Shown: one piece after another, positions 54,801 through 62,649 of the stretch | Position numbering within the stretch: the first letter of the stretch is position 1 | Layout of the letters: the number at the start of each line of letters is the position of its first letter | NCBI GenBank assembly: GCA_963920635.1 | Contig: OY987307.1 | Span: 4,774,001-4,838,000 of the forward strand | Direction of reading: 5' to 3' | Length of the DNA: 64,000 bases | DNA from: Pseudeuparius sepicola | Lineage: Eukaryota > Arthropoda > Insecta > Coleoptera > Anthribidae | Translations under genes and position numbers: made by a program | Notes under the pieces: generated by a model | What the model was told of the DNA's origin: nothing | The model's database searches: none | The model's input: the letters and a program-made list of their open reading frames with translations, nothing else

Positions 54801-57714
54801 TTATTATGCTCTTTTTTTCGTATCACTTGGGTAACTTTTCACATCATAAATCAATGAGTGACGTCATCAACTGGTTGAGACACATATACCATTGTTATAC
54901 CCATAGTTAACAGAAAATTCCTAGGGACTTTGTGGAGAATGTCATCTGACAAAATCGGGACTTCTTACAGTAATCGGGGTATAGTCAGGCACACGATAGA
55001 CTTACCCACGGTATGTCATTGCGCATCTTGTGACGTCAGTTGCGAATCAGAATTTAAATTGCTCCATATGTTTTACACAGCAATAGATACTTTTTTATGG
55101 ATTTTTGCTTAATTCTTTTAAATAAATGTTGTTAAAAATATGTAGAATTTATTACTAGATAAATGAATGAATATTCTGTTGATAAAAAACACATTTAATT
55201 TGATACGCTGACTGCACATAAGCTGACTGCACATCCCGGCATTTGTGGCCTATTTCAAAGCACTGTCGAGCTGGACTGACGATCAGTCAGTTGTTTACAC
55301 TTTTTTCTTGACACATTAAACTGTAAACTATAAAAAATCGTAAAACACAACCGCAGCCGCTGCATTATTTAGAATTCGTGATTCGCAACTGACGTAGATG
55401 CGCAGAGTTGCCTTGTTTTCAGATTCATTAGTTACATACCGTGGGTAAGTGTATCGTGGTCAGGCAATGGTGTGAAATTTTCTCGTTAAATTCATGGTTC
55501 GTGATTTCCAGCCGGAGTCTACCACCTCAAACAAGCGTTCGATAGTGATGACGGAGTCCAGTGATGCGAATGTGCGCAGCAGTCGCTACAGCTACGACAC
55601 GGAAGACAGCACGCAAGAGACCAGCGTGATGAATATGATGCCAAATGGTAAATTCAGGTATAAGTGAATGTTAAAACTTACTTGGAATTGACCCATATAC
55701 ATGTATACACATACAGGGTTAACTATCACTTAGCACAAAAAATTTACAATGTGCGCAGGGTGGCTTAAGAAAACATAGAAAAATATTTTTAGATTTTTTT
55801 ACGATCTTTAAAAAAAGGGTACAAACCCCTATTTTCCCTGTAAATCTACGCCTCTAATTACGTCATCCAATATGCCTTCGGAACGTACTGTCAGCTGGAA
55901 GTGACTTTCCGCGGTGTTGCCGTTGTTTTAGGAAGGATGAAAATACCTTTTTACTCGAGCAAATTTAAAAAATACATAAATAACAATCGATTTGAATCTG
56001 TACAGCTGCAGCGCAATTAGATTTACCCGAGGTTCGCCCGGATTCCCCTTACCTTAGTTTGAAATTTGAAAACAGGGTAAGAATCCCGAGGCTCGTCCCG
56101 AGATCGTATCACAAATAGTCTCGCGGAGAGCGGAGTACCGCGTGACACCACACGCTGTCTCTCTTAATACCTCCGCAGCTCCTCTGATGAATTCTCGTCC
56201 ACCATCTAACCTCTCCTGAAGCTATGAATTAAGCGAAGTATCGGCCGGGTCGAGTCGACGAAAATACTTGGACAACTCGTCGGGCACCTCGTTTCGACTG
56301 TTCCCCCGCCGAACGGCGGACCACTCGCGCGCACAACCACAACTTACTAGCTAGGCAACTGTACATACATTATGATGGGCACGGTACAAGTAGAGGTTGG
56401 AGTGGTGCGTAATAATTATCAATGTCGATGTCAATGGTAGATTAGTTGATTGCGTCTTCAAAAATAATTTTCATAAGCAAACTTATTGAAAATCTTCTAA
56501 ACTAAACAAAAATAATTCTGTGATTTCTTAATGCCGGAATTATTGGACTGAACGCTTTGCAATACAAAGACTGAACGAATCGATGAATAGTTTTGTTCGA
56601 TGTCGCATCTCTACGCCTGCGTCACACTTCACACTAGTTGTTGCGCTGCTGGTCTGGTTGCCCGCAAGACAAGGCCAAAGGCCAGATAAGGCGCGGGTGA
56701 ATCATCGTATTTCGGCCAATGTTAGACGTTTCCCTGCGTCCCTCTGAATTGTCGGCGATATTTGTGTATTTTGGTGTGTTTTAAAGCTATTTTGCAATTA
56801 ATTGAACGCCAGGCTTTTTACTAGTGCACTAGGACCGCAACATTACAGGTTAGAAGGGCTAAAATTAATTTAGTTTTGAAAGTAGGTATGTGAAATAGTG
56901 AAACATGTTTTTAGGCGTGCGACCAACATTTTCCCACTGAGGGTGAGAATATTGATGAAAAAAAGAAGTATCTTAGGATTATGTACTTTGTGGAATCGAC
57001 CAGGCAAACTTAAATGGCTAAGTTGCGAAGCACCCTCGCTTGGTCAAAGTAATTTTTTTATTTGATAGTTCTTATATGTTAGTAAATGGATTATATGGAT
57101 TTAGATGCAGTACCATGTACGGTATACTGCCAGCAGATTGGCCCACTTATTTGGCCTAGCCCAGAATAAGTAGAAGAGAAGATTCTGAAGTAAAAAATGC
57201 AAAAATTTTTAACTTAATTAACCGAGTGAATTTGTGGATCGAGGTTAAGGGCGGCCTCTTTGAACAGCTACTGTAGTGCTTTGCACGAGTAATGTGTGCT
57301 AGTGCAGTTGTGTTTTTTTGGTTACCCTTCGGGGTTTTCCTAGCGAAGGGGATCCACCTCGTCGTGGTCGTCAGGCTGAGTACGTCGCTTCAAACGAAAG
57401 GAATGGGGGAGGGAAACCAAGAGATCCCAACAGATTTAGAAAATGTGAATGTTGTGTTGTGTGACTTTTAATGTAAAAAGGCAAGAAAACAGAAAATGGT
57501 GCATTCCATCCTGGAAATGTCAATAAGGTAGGTGTTTAATAGGCATTCTACTCATGTTCCTGAGAAAGTAATTGTTTTTAAAGGGAAATCGAAATTTTGT
57601 GGTGAATCCTCGGATAAATTGATAGACGTGGCAACGCCGCGCTATTTCACAACCATGGACATAGGTGAAGTTTTAAAAAAGGTCAGGCGGGCGTCCATAG
57701 GCGGCGATTTTTGA
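36629..57714 (+). CDS. SSNA1: SSNA1-like coiled-coil gene (span; exon 1 multiplied, exons 2-5)
   Basis: Gene-level view. Exon 1 (58 codons, any of 11 copies) plus exon 2 (from 51435) aligns with SSNA1 along the whole coiled coil. Shared features: the YN..I..C...L..QRDEL start, the EIEKLTYKL heptads, then VNKSL..RI, and YDKTIGE followed by HYKSIVEHSSKL. SSNA1/NA14/DIP13 is a small self-assembling microtubule-associated protein at centrosomes, basal bodies and the midbody (family knowledge). Two ends are possible. If exon 2 is not spliced, TAA at 51648-51650 gives 129 aa, close to the family's roughly 120 aa. If the donor at 51647 is used, exons at 53135-53258, 55512-55657 and 57543-57714 stay in frame and give 275 aa with a long hydrophilic tail not typical of SSNA1. 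Which form is real cannot be decided here. Confidence 0.8.
37376..37549 (+). CDS. SSNA1: SSNA1-like exon 1, array copy 2
   Basis: Intact 58-codon exon with GT donor. Arg28, Ser32, Asp36. The base triplet before the ATG is GGG (GAG in most copies), a marker shared only with copy 4. With copy 3 it forms a two-unit block that recurs as copies 4-5. Confidence 0.82.
38123..38296 (+). CDS. SSNA1: SSNA1-like exon 1, array copy 3
   Basis: Intact exon and donor. Ser32 is replaced by Ala (GCC), a change shared only with copy 5. The upstream region carries TTTCAGCC where copies 1, 2, 4, 6, 7 and 11 have TTTCGGCC. Confidence 0.82.
38870..39043 (+). CDS. SSNA1: SSNA1-like exon 1, array copy 4
   Basis: Same coding sequence and same GGGATGG context as copy 2. 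It is the first half of the repeated two-unit block (copies 2-3 and 4-5). Confidence 0.82.
39617..39790 (+). CDS. SSNA1: SSNA1-like exon 1, array copy 5
   Basis: Same Ala32 variant as copy 3. Its downstream intron piece matches copies 2 and 4 (CTGTCGATTT, CAATCTCTTG) rather than copy 3, which indicates exchange within the unit. Confidence 0.82.
40364..40537 (+). CDS. SSNA1: SSNA1-like exon 1, array copy 6
   Basis: Intact exon and donor. First copy with the silent AATCAG variant at codon 47, shared by copies 6-10. Its tail carries GAAAGAAAGG and a one-base-shorter G/T run, giving the 746-bp spacing to copy 7. Confidence 0.82.
41110..41283 (+). CDS. SSNA1: SSNA1-like exon 1, array copy 7
   Basis: Intact exon and donor. 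The upstream part resembles copy 11 (AGCACAAAGCCC, CCCTGAAG), while the tail has the GATTAGCC variant shared only with copy 8. Confidence 0.82.
41857..42030 (+). CDS. SSNA1: SSNA1-like exon 1, array copy 8
   Basis: Intact exon and donor. Only copy with Asn at residue 36 (AAC for GAC), a conservative change inside the coiled coil. Tail shared with copy 7. Confidence 0.82.
42604..42777 (+). CDS. SSNA1: SSNA1-like exon 1, array copy 9
   Basis: Intact exon and donor with consensus coding sequence. The tail carries the GAAAGAAAGG/short-run variant of copies 6 and 10. Confidence 0.82.
43350..43523 (+). CDS. SSNA1: SSNA1-like exon 1, array copy 10
   Basis: Intact exon and donor. Coding and tail sequences are essentially those of copy 9, pointing to a recent duplication of the 9/10 unit. 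Confidence 0.82.
44096..44269 (+). CDS. SSNA1: SSNA1-like exon 1, array copy 11 (closest to exon 2)
   Basis: Intact exon and donor. Silent GGAAATC variant at codons 47-49. It is the copy nearest exon 2 (7.2 kb) and the only one whose downstream intron diverges from the array (from about 44385), so it may be the ancestral exon position. Confidence 0.85.
44560..48370. repeat. Diverged tandem duplication within intron 1
   Basis: Segments of 44600-46830 recur in the same order and orientation at 46960-48370. Shared pieces include CAAAAGTGTGTGCAAAATTT (45860, 47285), AAGTGCTTAGAGAGCACCCA (46355, 47918) and GGCCCTCCGTCAAT (46650, 48215). The second copy is shorter by deletions, and similarity is roughly 80-85% by eye. 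Confidence 0.75.
45295..45469. repeat. Hairpin MITE in intron 1
   Basis: GTCGCGCGAAATGTTCATAA pairs with TTATGAACATTTCGCGCGAC, and TTGGGCAGTGACTGGTTGAT with the complement. It is missing from the second copy of the duplicated block, where only one arm remains. Confidence 0.75.
48377..50088. mobile_element. Large foldback element with nested inserts, right end truncated
   Basis: Arms of about 530 bp (left from TACAGGGTGGTCC at 48377, right to about 50088) are diverged complements, e.g. GGAAAAGTAATCATTTTTGC and its partner near 49800. About 45 bp are missing from the right tip. The centre holds a hairpin at 48954-49064 (GAAATAAAGATTTTTCCGTG and complement) and an element at 49070-49548 with ATTATACTTCTTTGAAAA ends. 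Confidence 0.7.
50692..50814 (-). pseudogene. THAP-type first-exon fragment (intact frame, partner exon not found)
   Basis: From ATG at 50814 (minus strand): MTKKCFVGYCRN, then KIFMNLPV and KEKLWFEAVRCN. This is the C-x4-C start, FxxLP segment and Trp-containing helix of a THAP domain's first half. The C-terminal CxxH half expected in another exon was not found. Related to the dead relic at 28806. It could be a live exon of a minus-strand gene, but context suggests a transposon leftover. Confidence 0.5.
51435..51650 (+). CDS. SSNA1: SSNA1-like exon 2 (C-terminal half of coiled coil; TAA overlaps splice donor)
   Basis: Acceptor TTTCCTTTCAG|GTC, phase 0, matching exon 1. The translation starts VNKSLSQRIKAK, then YYDKTIGE, HYKSIVEHSSKL and REKVCQDHDELERLM, which lines up with the second half of SSNA1. 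In this frame it continues to TAA at 51648-51650 (71 codons; total 129 aa). The bases TCAAA|GTAAGC at 51642-51652 also form a strong donor, so splicing at 51647 would remove the stop and extend the protein. Oddity: after the A-run at 51591-51594 the +1 frame (KELAPKVDKLKTAMEFIQ) looks more coding-like, with G/C-rich third positions and leucine heptads, than the frame in use. A one-base insertion, real or sequencing error, is possible. Confidence 0.88.
   Translation, partial: VNKSLSQRIKAKSYYDKTIGEVDQHYKSIVEHSSKLREKVCQDHDELERLMNKRTGTEGGQTEDGDGVYSK
52038..53112. mobile_element. hAT-like MITE with internal GAAACTTTC-type tandem repeats
   Basis: Ends TAGAGTTGTGCC and the complement of TAGGGATGGGCA match the hAT terminal pattern. 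Flanks ATTACATA and ATTAGGTA agree at 6 of 8 bases, a decayed 8-bp duplication. The right half (52700-53070) holds about three copies of a 115-bp unit rich in TTTCATAAATTTC and GAAACTTTC. The centre carries unrelated sequence, including TACTACTACTACTAT. Confidence 0.7.
53135..53258 (+). CDS. SSNA1-like gene, candidate exon 3 (acidic/hydrophilic tail)
   Basis: 124 nt between acceptor CCGCTTTTTAG and donor ATCAAG|GTATGA. Entered with one base it completes Lys from exon 2 and gives 41 codons beginning GPSKFVMEDECTCEP, with a basic RQTRKPIK end. It has no recognised domain; it is hydrophilic and probably disordered. Phase fits both exon 2 (if spliced at 51647) and exon 4. The exon starts only about 22 bp after the right end of a hAT-like MITE. 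It could instead belong to an unrelated gene on the same strand. Confidence 0.62.
53373..54061. mobile_element. MITE with CAGGGTGTTTCAAAACTATG ends
   Basis: 689 bp in the intron between candidate exons 3 and 4. Inverted ends of about 35 bp, plus inner inverted CTCTTCGTTACGAAGA, itself near-palindromic. No coding sequence. Confidence 0.8.
54992..55458. mobile_element. MITE with CACGATAGACTTACCC ends
   Basis: 467 bp, inverted ends CACGATAGACTTACCCACGG and complement, and a second inverted pair GCGCATCT/GTTGCGAATCA further in. Its right end is about 50 bp before candidate exon 4. Confidence 0.72.
55512..55657 (+). CDS. SSNA1-like gene, candidate exon 4 (Ser/Thr-rich tail)
   Basis: 146 nt between acceptor GTGATTTCCAG and donor TTCAG|GTATAAG, phase 0 in and two bases out. 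It encodes a Ser/Thr/Asp-rich stretch (starts PESTTSNKRSIV, contains SSRYSYDTEDS) with G/C-rich codons. It follows candidate exon 3 in phase. A second donor at 55648 (AATG|GTAAAT) is possible but would not match exon 5. No domain is recognised. Confidence 0.62.
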
Positions 57715-57826
57715 GGGGTTTTAAACAATTTGAAAATGTTAGAAAATTTTTGAAAATTTATTTTGGCAAGTCTAATTTTTCTTTATCTGCCATAAAAAAT
57801 TTTGTACTAAGTGATAGTTAACCCTG
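55714..57826. mobile_element. Interval with CAGGGTTAACTATCACTTAG inverted ends, TA target
   Basis: Left CAGGGTTAACTATCACTTAG and right CTAAGTGATAGTTAACCCTG are perfect over 20 bp and near-perfect over about 33, flanked by TA. It may be one 2.1-kb transposon or two solo ends. The interior has a GC-rich stretch (56090-56340), a mostly unrecognised middle, and candidate exon 5. Confidence 0.55.
57543..57714 (+). CDS. SSNA1-like gene, candidate terminal exon 5
   Basis: 172 nt after a weak acceptor (GTTTAATAG). One base completes Arg with exon 4, then 56 codons and TGA at 57712-57714. The product has a protein-like composition (EKVIVFKGKSKF, then VATPRYFTTMDIGEVLKK, basic end). It lies inside a 2.1-kb interval bounded by inverted CAGGGTTAACTATC ends (55714 and 57826). 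It may therefore be a host exon trapped between MITE copies, a captured gene fragment, or a transposon ORF. The phase match with exon 4 is the main reason to include it. Confidence 0.42.
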
Positions 57827-57870
57827 TATACTGCTGAATAGACATCCGACACGTGGAATTTTTGGGCTGC

Positions 57871-58262
57871 CCCAGGGTTATTATAGGCAAACAAAAACAG
57901 ACAGTAAAAATTTGACTTGTGGGTTTCTTGTAGGACCACTCAAGCTTGTTTTTGGGCCAAAAATGTAGTTTTTAGGAATTTGGGAAATATAGGTTATGAC
58001 CTCATCAAATATATTTTTCCCGGGACCATACCTGTTTCTCTTTATATTTGGGAAGAGTACGTTTTTCTCACAATCTTTCGTAAATATTTTTTTATATCTT
58101 GTTTGTAAAAATATGAAAAAGATGCCATGGAATTTTTTTTAATGAAAATCGAGTTAGCCAGGACTTATGAAGGTATATTTTTATTTTTGACAGAAACAAT
58201 TGACAGATACTCAGACAGATGTATTATAGAAAAAGTATTAAAGTTTTATTATTAGTTATAAA
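57871..58262. mobile_element. Truncated end of the DD41D mariner seen at 5626
   Basis: Matches 5626-5748 plus 6923-7215 continuously, i.e. without the foldback insert (GGGAAATATAGGTTATGAC). No transposase part. Confidence 0.82.
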
Positions 58263-58547
58263 TAGTTATTTACATTGCCAGATGCACTTTTTTGGGCGAG
58301 GAGGTTGTTTAATGACCGAGGCAACGCGAGCGTTGTATTATGATTTTTTTATCGAAAATGGGGCAACGTAGCTTTATTTAGCACCCCCTGAAACCCCAAT
58401 GTCGTAAGTTTTATTAATTTACATCGAAGACTAACATTTCTACAGGACCTTGAAGTTGAGAAAATGTTTTTTTTTCCATTTTTCATATTAAAAATCGGGA
58501 TTTCTTTGTGAATACCTGAAAATCTAGCAAACTTATTCAAAACAGCC

Positions 58548-58751
58548 CTACAGTACCACAGCAATATTTCCTCTAATTCCAATGTTGTACAATTTTCTTA
58601 ACAAAATTACATGATCAACTGTATCAAAGGCTTTAGTTAAGTCTAAGGATAACAAACAACATTTTAGATTATGATCAACTGATTGATTATTTGCACCGCC
58701 CAGAGCAACTCGTGAACAGAACCGTTTTCGTGTGGCTTTCCATAGGACCAA
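58548..58751 (-). pseudogene. LINE reverse-transcriptase fragment (motif A)
   Basis: The minus-strand frame contains LSLDLTKAFDTVDHVILL, the catalytic-Asp motif A of non-LTR reverse transcriptases, then NIGIRG. Too short to function. Confidence 0.72.
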
Positions 58752-58865
58752 CTATGGCTACAACTCTTTAATCTCCCGATCAAGTAGACTCACAAATGCA
58801 AATGATATAGATTTGTTTTTAAAAAGACCAAGTTTTATGTCTCTACTGAACCAATGTAAACTCTG
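58752..58865 (+). pseudogene. LINE ORF2 C-terminal fragment, opposite strand
   Basis: NYGYNSLISRSSRLTNAND and FLKRPSFMSLLNQCKL before TGA resemble the last residues of a Jockey/CR1-type ORF2. It abuts the minus-strand motif-A fragment, as in a 5'-inverted insertion. Confidence 0.5.
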
Positions 58866-58949
58866 ATATATCAGTGCCGGCCAGCTGGACAATTCTGGTC
58901 TCCGGCCTTCCATACTAATGCTTACATTCTGTTATTGTTTTTTTAGTTT

Positions 58950-59357
58950 TTAAGGGGGCATTATCACACATAGTGCCAACCCAAGTGGGTTTTTGGTGTT
59001 TGTTTTTAAAATTACTAGGTCTTTCAAAAAACCAATGCTCAACTCAAATACTACATTATATTGCGCATATTTGGACAAAAAATCAGCCAAATCTGATGTT
59101 TCGTTTGCGAAAACAATATACCTGAAATGTGTTTTCTTCTTCTTCTCTAATAAAAAATTACCAGAAACTTTAGGTATATTGTTTTTCCAAACGAGACATC
59201 AGATTTGGCTGATTTTTTGTCCAAATATGCCCAATATAATGCAGTATTTGAGTTGGGCATTGGTTTTTTGAAAAACATAATGATTTTCAAAATAAACACA
59301 AAAAACTCACTTGGGTTGGTAGTATTTAATGCCATGTGTGTTTATGCCACCTTAAGT
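58950..59357. repeat. Foldback element with CCAACCCAAGTG arms
   Basis: Arms of about 190 bp around 59150 (CAAATCTGATGTTTCGTTTG pairs with CAAACGAGACATCAGATTTG). Mirror-image open frames result from the palindrome. Confidence 0.82.
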
Positions 59358-59440
59358 TGTTAACTGTTTAAGCTTTATTGTTCTACCTTGTGCAGTTTTA
59401 AGATCATCTGTGTTGTTTCAATTCTTTTGAACCATATGTA

Positions 59441-60286
59441 CAGGGTGTCTTAGTTAACGTGATAAAGGATTTTCTCCGTAATTTTAAAGATAAATTGATA
59501 GTTCGAAAACCCGACTTGTGTAGAATTTTCCGAATAATTCAAATGTGAGGTCAAACTTAATATAAAAGGTGTTGTTAAAAAGTTATTTCAAAAAATAGTT
59601 TCCCAAAAAATTTCGTTGGATTTTAACACGAAATGTTAGTAATGTGAATACGGGAGTAACAAAAGAGTATCGGTTTTCATTTCTGACTTCTGGTTTGACT
59701 GGAAGTGAGCATCACTTGATCAGATTTTTAAGACACCCTGTATATTTTGGGCTTTTTTAGGTTATTTCTCTTCTCCAATGATATATAGTTTTATGTAGTT
59801 ATCTCTAACAATATATTTGTAGCATTCCACGCAAAGATGTGAATTTTTCATATTTGACGAAAGTTATCAAAAAATCAAAATTCACTGCTTGGTTATTTTT
59901 AGAGATAAGAGATAACTATATAAAAGTATATATGGTTGGAATTGGGAGGACAAAGGGAACTTAAAACACCCAAAATGTACAGGATGTCACAAAAATTTGA
60001 CCAAGTGATGTTCACTTCCGGTTAAACCGGAAGTCAGAAATAAAAACCAACACTTTTTTGTTACTCCCCGTATACTCGTTACTAAGATTCCGTGTTAAAA
60101 TCCAACTTACTATTTTTTGAAAAACTGTATTTATTGCAATAACTTTTTAACGACATCCTGTATATTGAGTTTGACGTCATATTCGATTTGCTCTGAAAAT
60201 TCTACACATGTCTGGTTTTTGAACCATCCATTTATCTTTAAAATTACCGAGACAATCGGGTTTATCACGTTCACTGGGACACCCTG
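59441..60286. mobile_element. Foldback MITE with CAGGGTGTC ends, TA target
   Basis: 846 bp, palindromic over nearly its whole length (GTTCGAAAACCCGACTTGTG with its partner near 60210; GGTTTGACTGGAAGTGAGCA with its partner near 60010). TA on both sides. Confidence 0.85.
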
Positions 60287-60531
60287 TATATTTAATTGTT
60301 ACTACTTTCACACGCCTAATGTGTCACACTGTGTTTTGTTTAATGGGTTTTCCCTGTCAATAAATAAAACAGTAAACCTTTACTTTCTAAATAACTGCAT
60401 CATTTTTTCTTTTTTTTTAAACTGTCAGTACTGATATTGGCCTATAATTATTTAGATCACTAGTATTGCCACTTTTTAATCTTGGTGATACTTTAGATAA
60501 TTTCATTTTTCTGGAAATATACTAGTTTTAA

Positions 60532-62350
60532 ATGACAAACATACTAGAAACTTTACATCAAGTTTGCAATGAAGCTAAAAATGTTGACACAAATTATAAT
60601 GCTATTGTAAAATGTTTTTCAGATAACACTAGATATGTTAAATTACGAGGCAGGTTTCAAGAACACTCTAAACCATGGTTAACTCAAATATTTTCAATAT
60701 TATGAGAATCAGAGACTACTATCACCAAAAAGTAAAAAAATATCCAGAAAATACATTTGTTAAAACTATGCATAAAAATGCGGTTCAAAAAGTAAAATTC
60801 GAAATTAAAAAAGCTAAAAAGAAATATTTTGAAGAAAAGTTTGAGTCTATAGGTCCGGACAAAAATAAAGCGTGGAAACTAATAAATGGCATTTTAACTA
60901 ACCAATTCCATAAAGAGAAGGATAATATAGTTGAGTCTCTTAAGAGAGGAAATAATCTAATAATGGATCCAGAACAAATAAGCAATGAATTTAATGATTT
61001 CTTTGTGCATGTTGGAAATAGACTTGCTAGTAAAATACCTCCAACAGTAATGAACCTTCAAGAAGAATCAGCAAGCAATGAAAAAATGCTTCCTTTTGAA
61101 ACCAACTCAGATGAAGTTTGGGAAATAGTAAGTAATTTGGATATATCAAAAGCAACTGGTCATGACGATATAGATCTGAAAACAGTGAAATTATGCAAGA
61201 ATTCTCTGGTACAGGTGTTATGTAAACTCATTAACCAGTCATTCAAATCAGGTGAAGTGCCAGCTGGGATTAAAATAGGAAGAGTTTCCCCAATATTTAA
61301 ATCAGGTGATCGACAAAACTGTTCTAATTATAGGCCTGTATCTGTACTACCAGTATTGTCAAAAGTAATTGAAAAAATTGTGAATAGTAGATTTAATGAA
61401 TACCTGGAAGCAATCAATTTTTTATCAGAATCACAGTATGGGTTTCGAAGATCGAGTGACACAAGTTCTGCTGCAGCAGATCTAATATCTGAAATACAAA
61501 TTGCTTTAGATAGCAAGAAAAAAGCTTCGCTTGTATCACTTGATCTGTGTAAGGCATTTGATACTGTGAACTGTGAACTATGACATTCTTATGAAAAAAT
61601 TACATTTAATTGGTGTTCAGGGGGTTTGTGCCGATTGGATCAGAGACTATTTATCAAAAAGGAAACAGTATGTGAGTGTTAAAAATAAATCAAAGTCGAA
61701 TATATGTACAATATTTTGTGAAGTACCACAAGGTTCAATACTGGGGCCTATACTATTCTTAATATATATAAACTCATTAACTAATTTGGACCTTAAAGGT
61801 AAAGTGAAATTATATGCAGATGATACAACAATTTTATATGTGTCTGATTCAATCGAGACTATAAAACAAGATATTTGCAGTGATATGATAAAAATTACTT
61901 ATTGGTTACGTACTCACAAATTTACATTAAATATAGAAAAATTATGTTATATGTGGATGCCTACAAGAACTGTTATTAATGGAATTGACATATGTTTTGA
62001 TGAAAGTGCTCTTAGATGTGTACGTAATATAAAATTTTTGGGTTTAAAAATTGACTCTAATTTAACTTTGAATGAATACATTGAATATATCAAGAAAAAG
62101 ATAGCGGGGCCAACAGGCATTCTTAGAAAAATTAGTAGAAGTGTGCCAAAATTCTTTTTAAGATCTATATATTTTTGTTTAATACATTCACATTTACAAT
62201 ACTTATGTCTAATATGGGGTGCAGCTAAAAAATAACTTCTGACACCATTAAAAATTTTACAACTACGAGCTATAAAAAATATTTTTTCTCTACCAGTTCT
62301 ATTTCCTACTATTGAATTGTTTAAAAAATACAAAATTATGTCCAATAGCA
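60532..62350 (+). pseudogene. Non-LTR retrotransposon reverse transcriptase (Jockey/CR1-like), frameshifted
   Basis: A nearly whole RT domain with breaks. 60532-60690: linker in one frame (RGRFQEHSKPWLTQ). A frameshift leads into 60675-61583 (302 codons: RVSPIFKSGDRQNCSNYRP, GFRRSSDTS, SLDLCKAFDTVN). A 7-bp tandem duplication (TGTGAAC at 61565-61578) then shifts the frame into 61573-62235: VPQGSILGPILF (motif B) and KLYADDTTIL (catalytic YADD), then FLGLKIDSNLTLNEYI. An in-frame TAA at 62233 precedes PLKILQLRAIKN. The 5' endonuclease is absent and the 3' end is cut by a foldback fragment near 62352. Inactive but only lightly damaged. Confidence 0.88.
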
Positions 62351-62649
62351 ATATACAGTATGTACACGGATGGGGTAAATAAGAGGACAAATGGACCAAA
62401 AAGTGAAAGATACGAAAAAATGTTATTCTTTATAAAAGTTTTTGCTTGCTTTAAAAATAAGATCCACGATGCCAAAAATTTATTTTTTTATACAGGGTAT
62501 GCAAAAAATACAAAAACGTAAAATTTGATGAAGAGTAAAGTTGGCTTTTTATAAATCTTAATGCAAAACGTTAAATAAAAAACTTGTTTGAAATTTTAAA
62601 AGAATTCTTATTCCAGATATTCAAGGAAAATTTTGAAATTTCTAAATTA

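Noticed and set aside
58993..59335. Facing open frames sharing the same peptide near 59.1 kb
   Set aside because: Product of a foldback element read from each arm, not two genes.
60675..62235. Treating the two RT frames as two separate genes
   Set aside because: They are halves of one reverse transcriptase separated by a 7-bp duplication; motif A ends the first and motifs B and C lie in the second.
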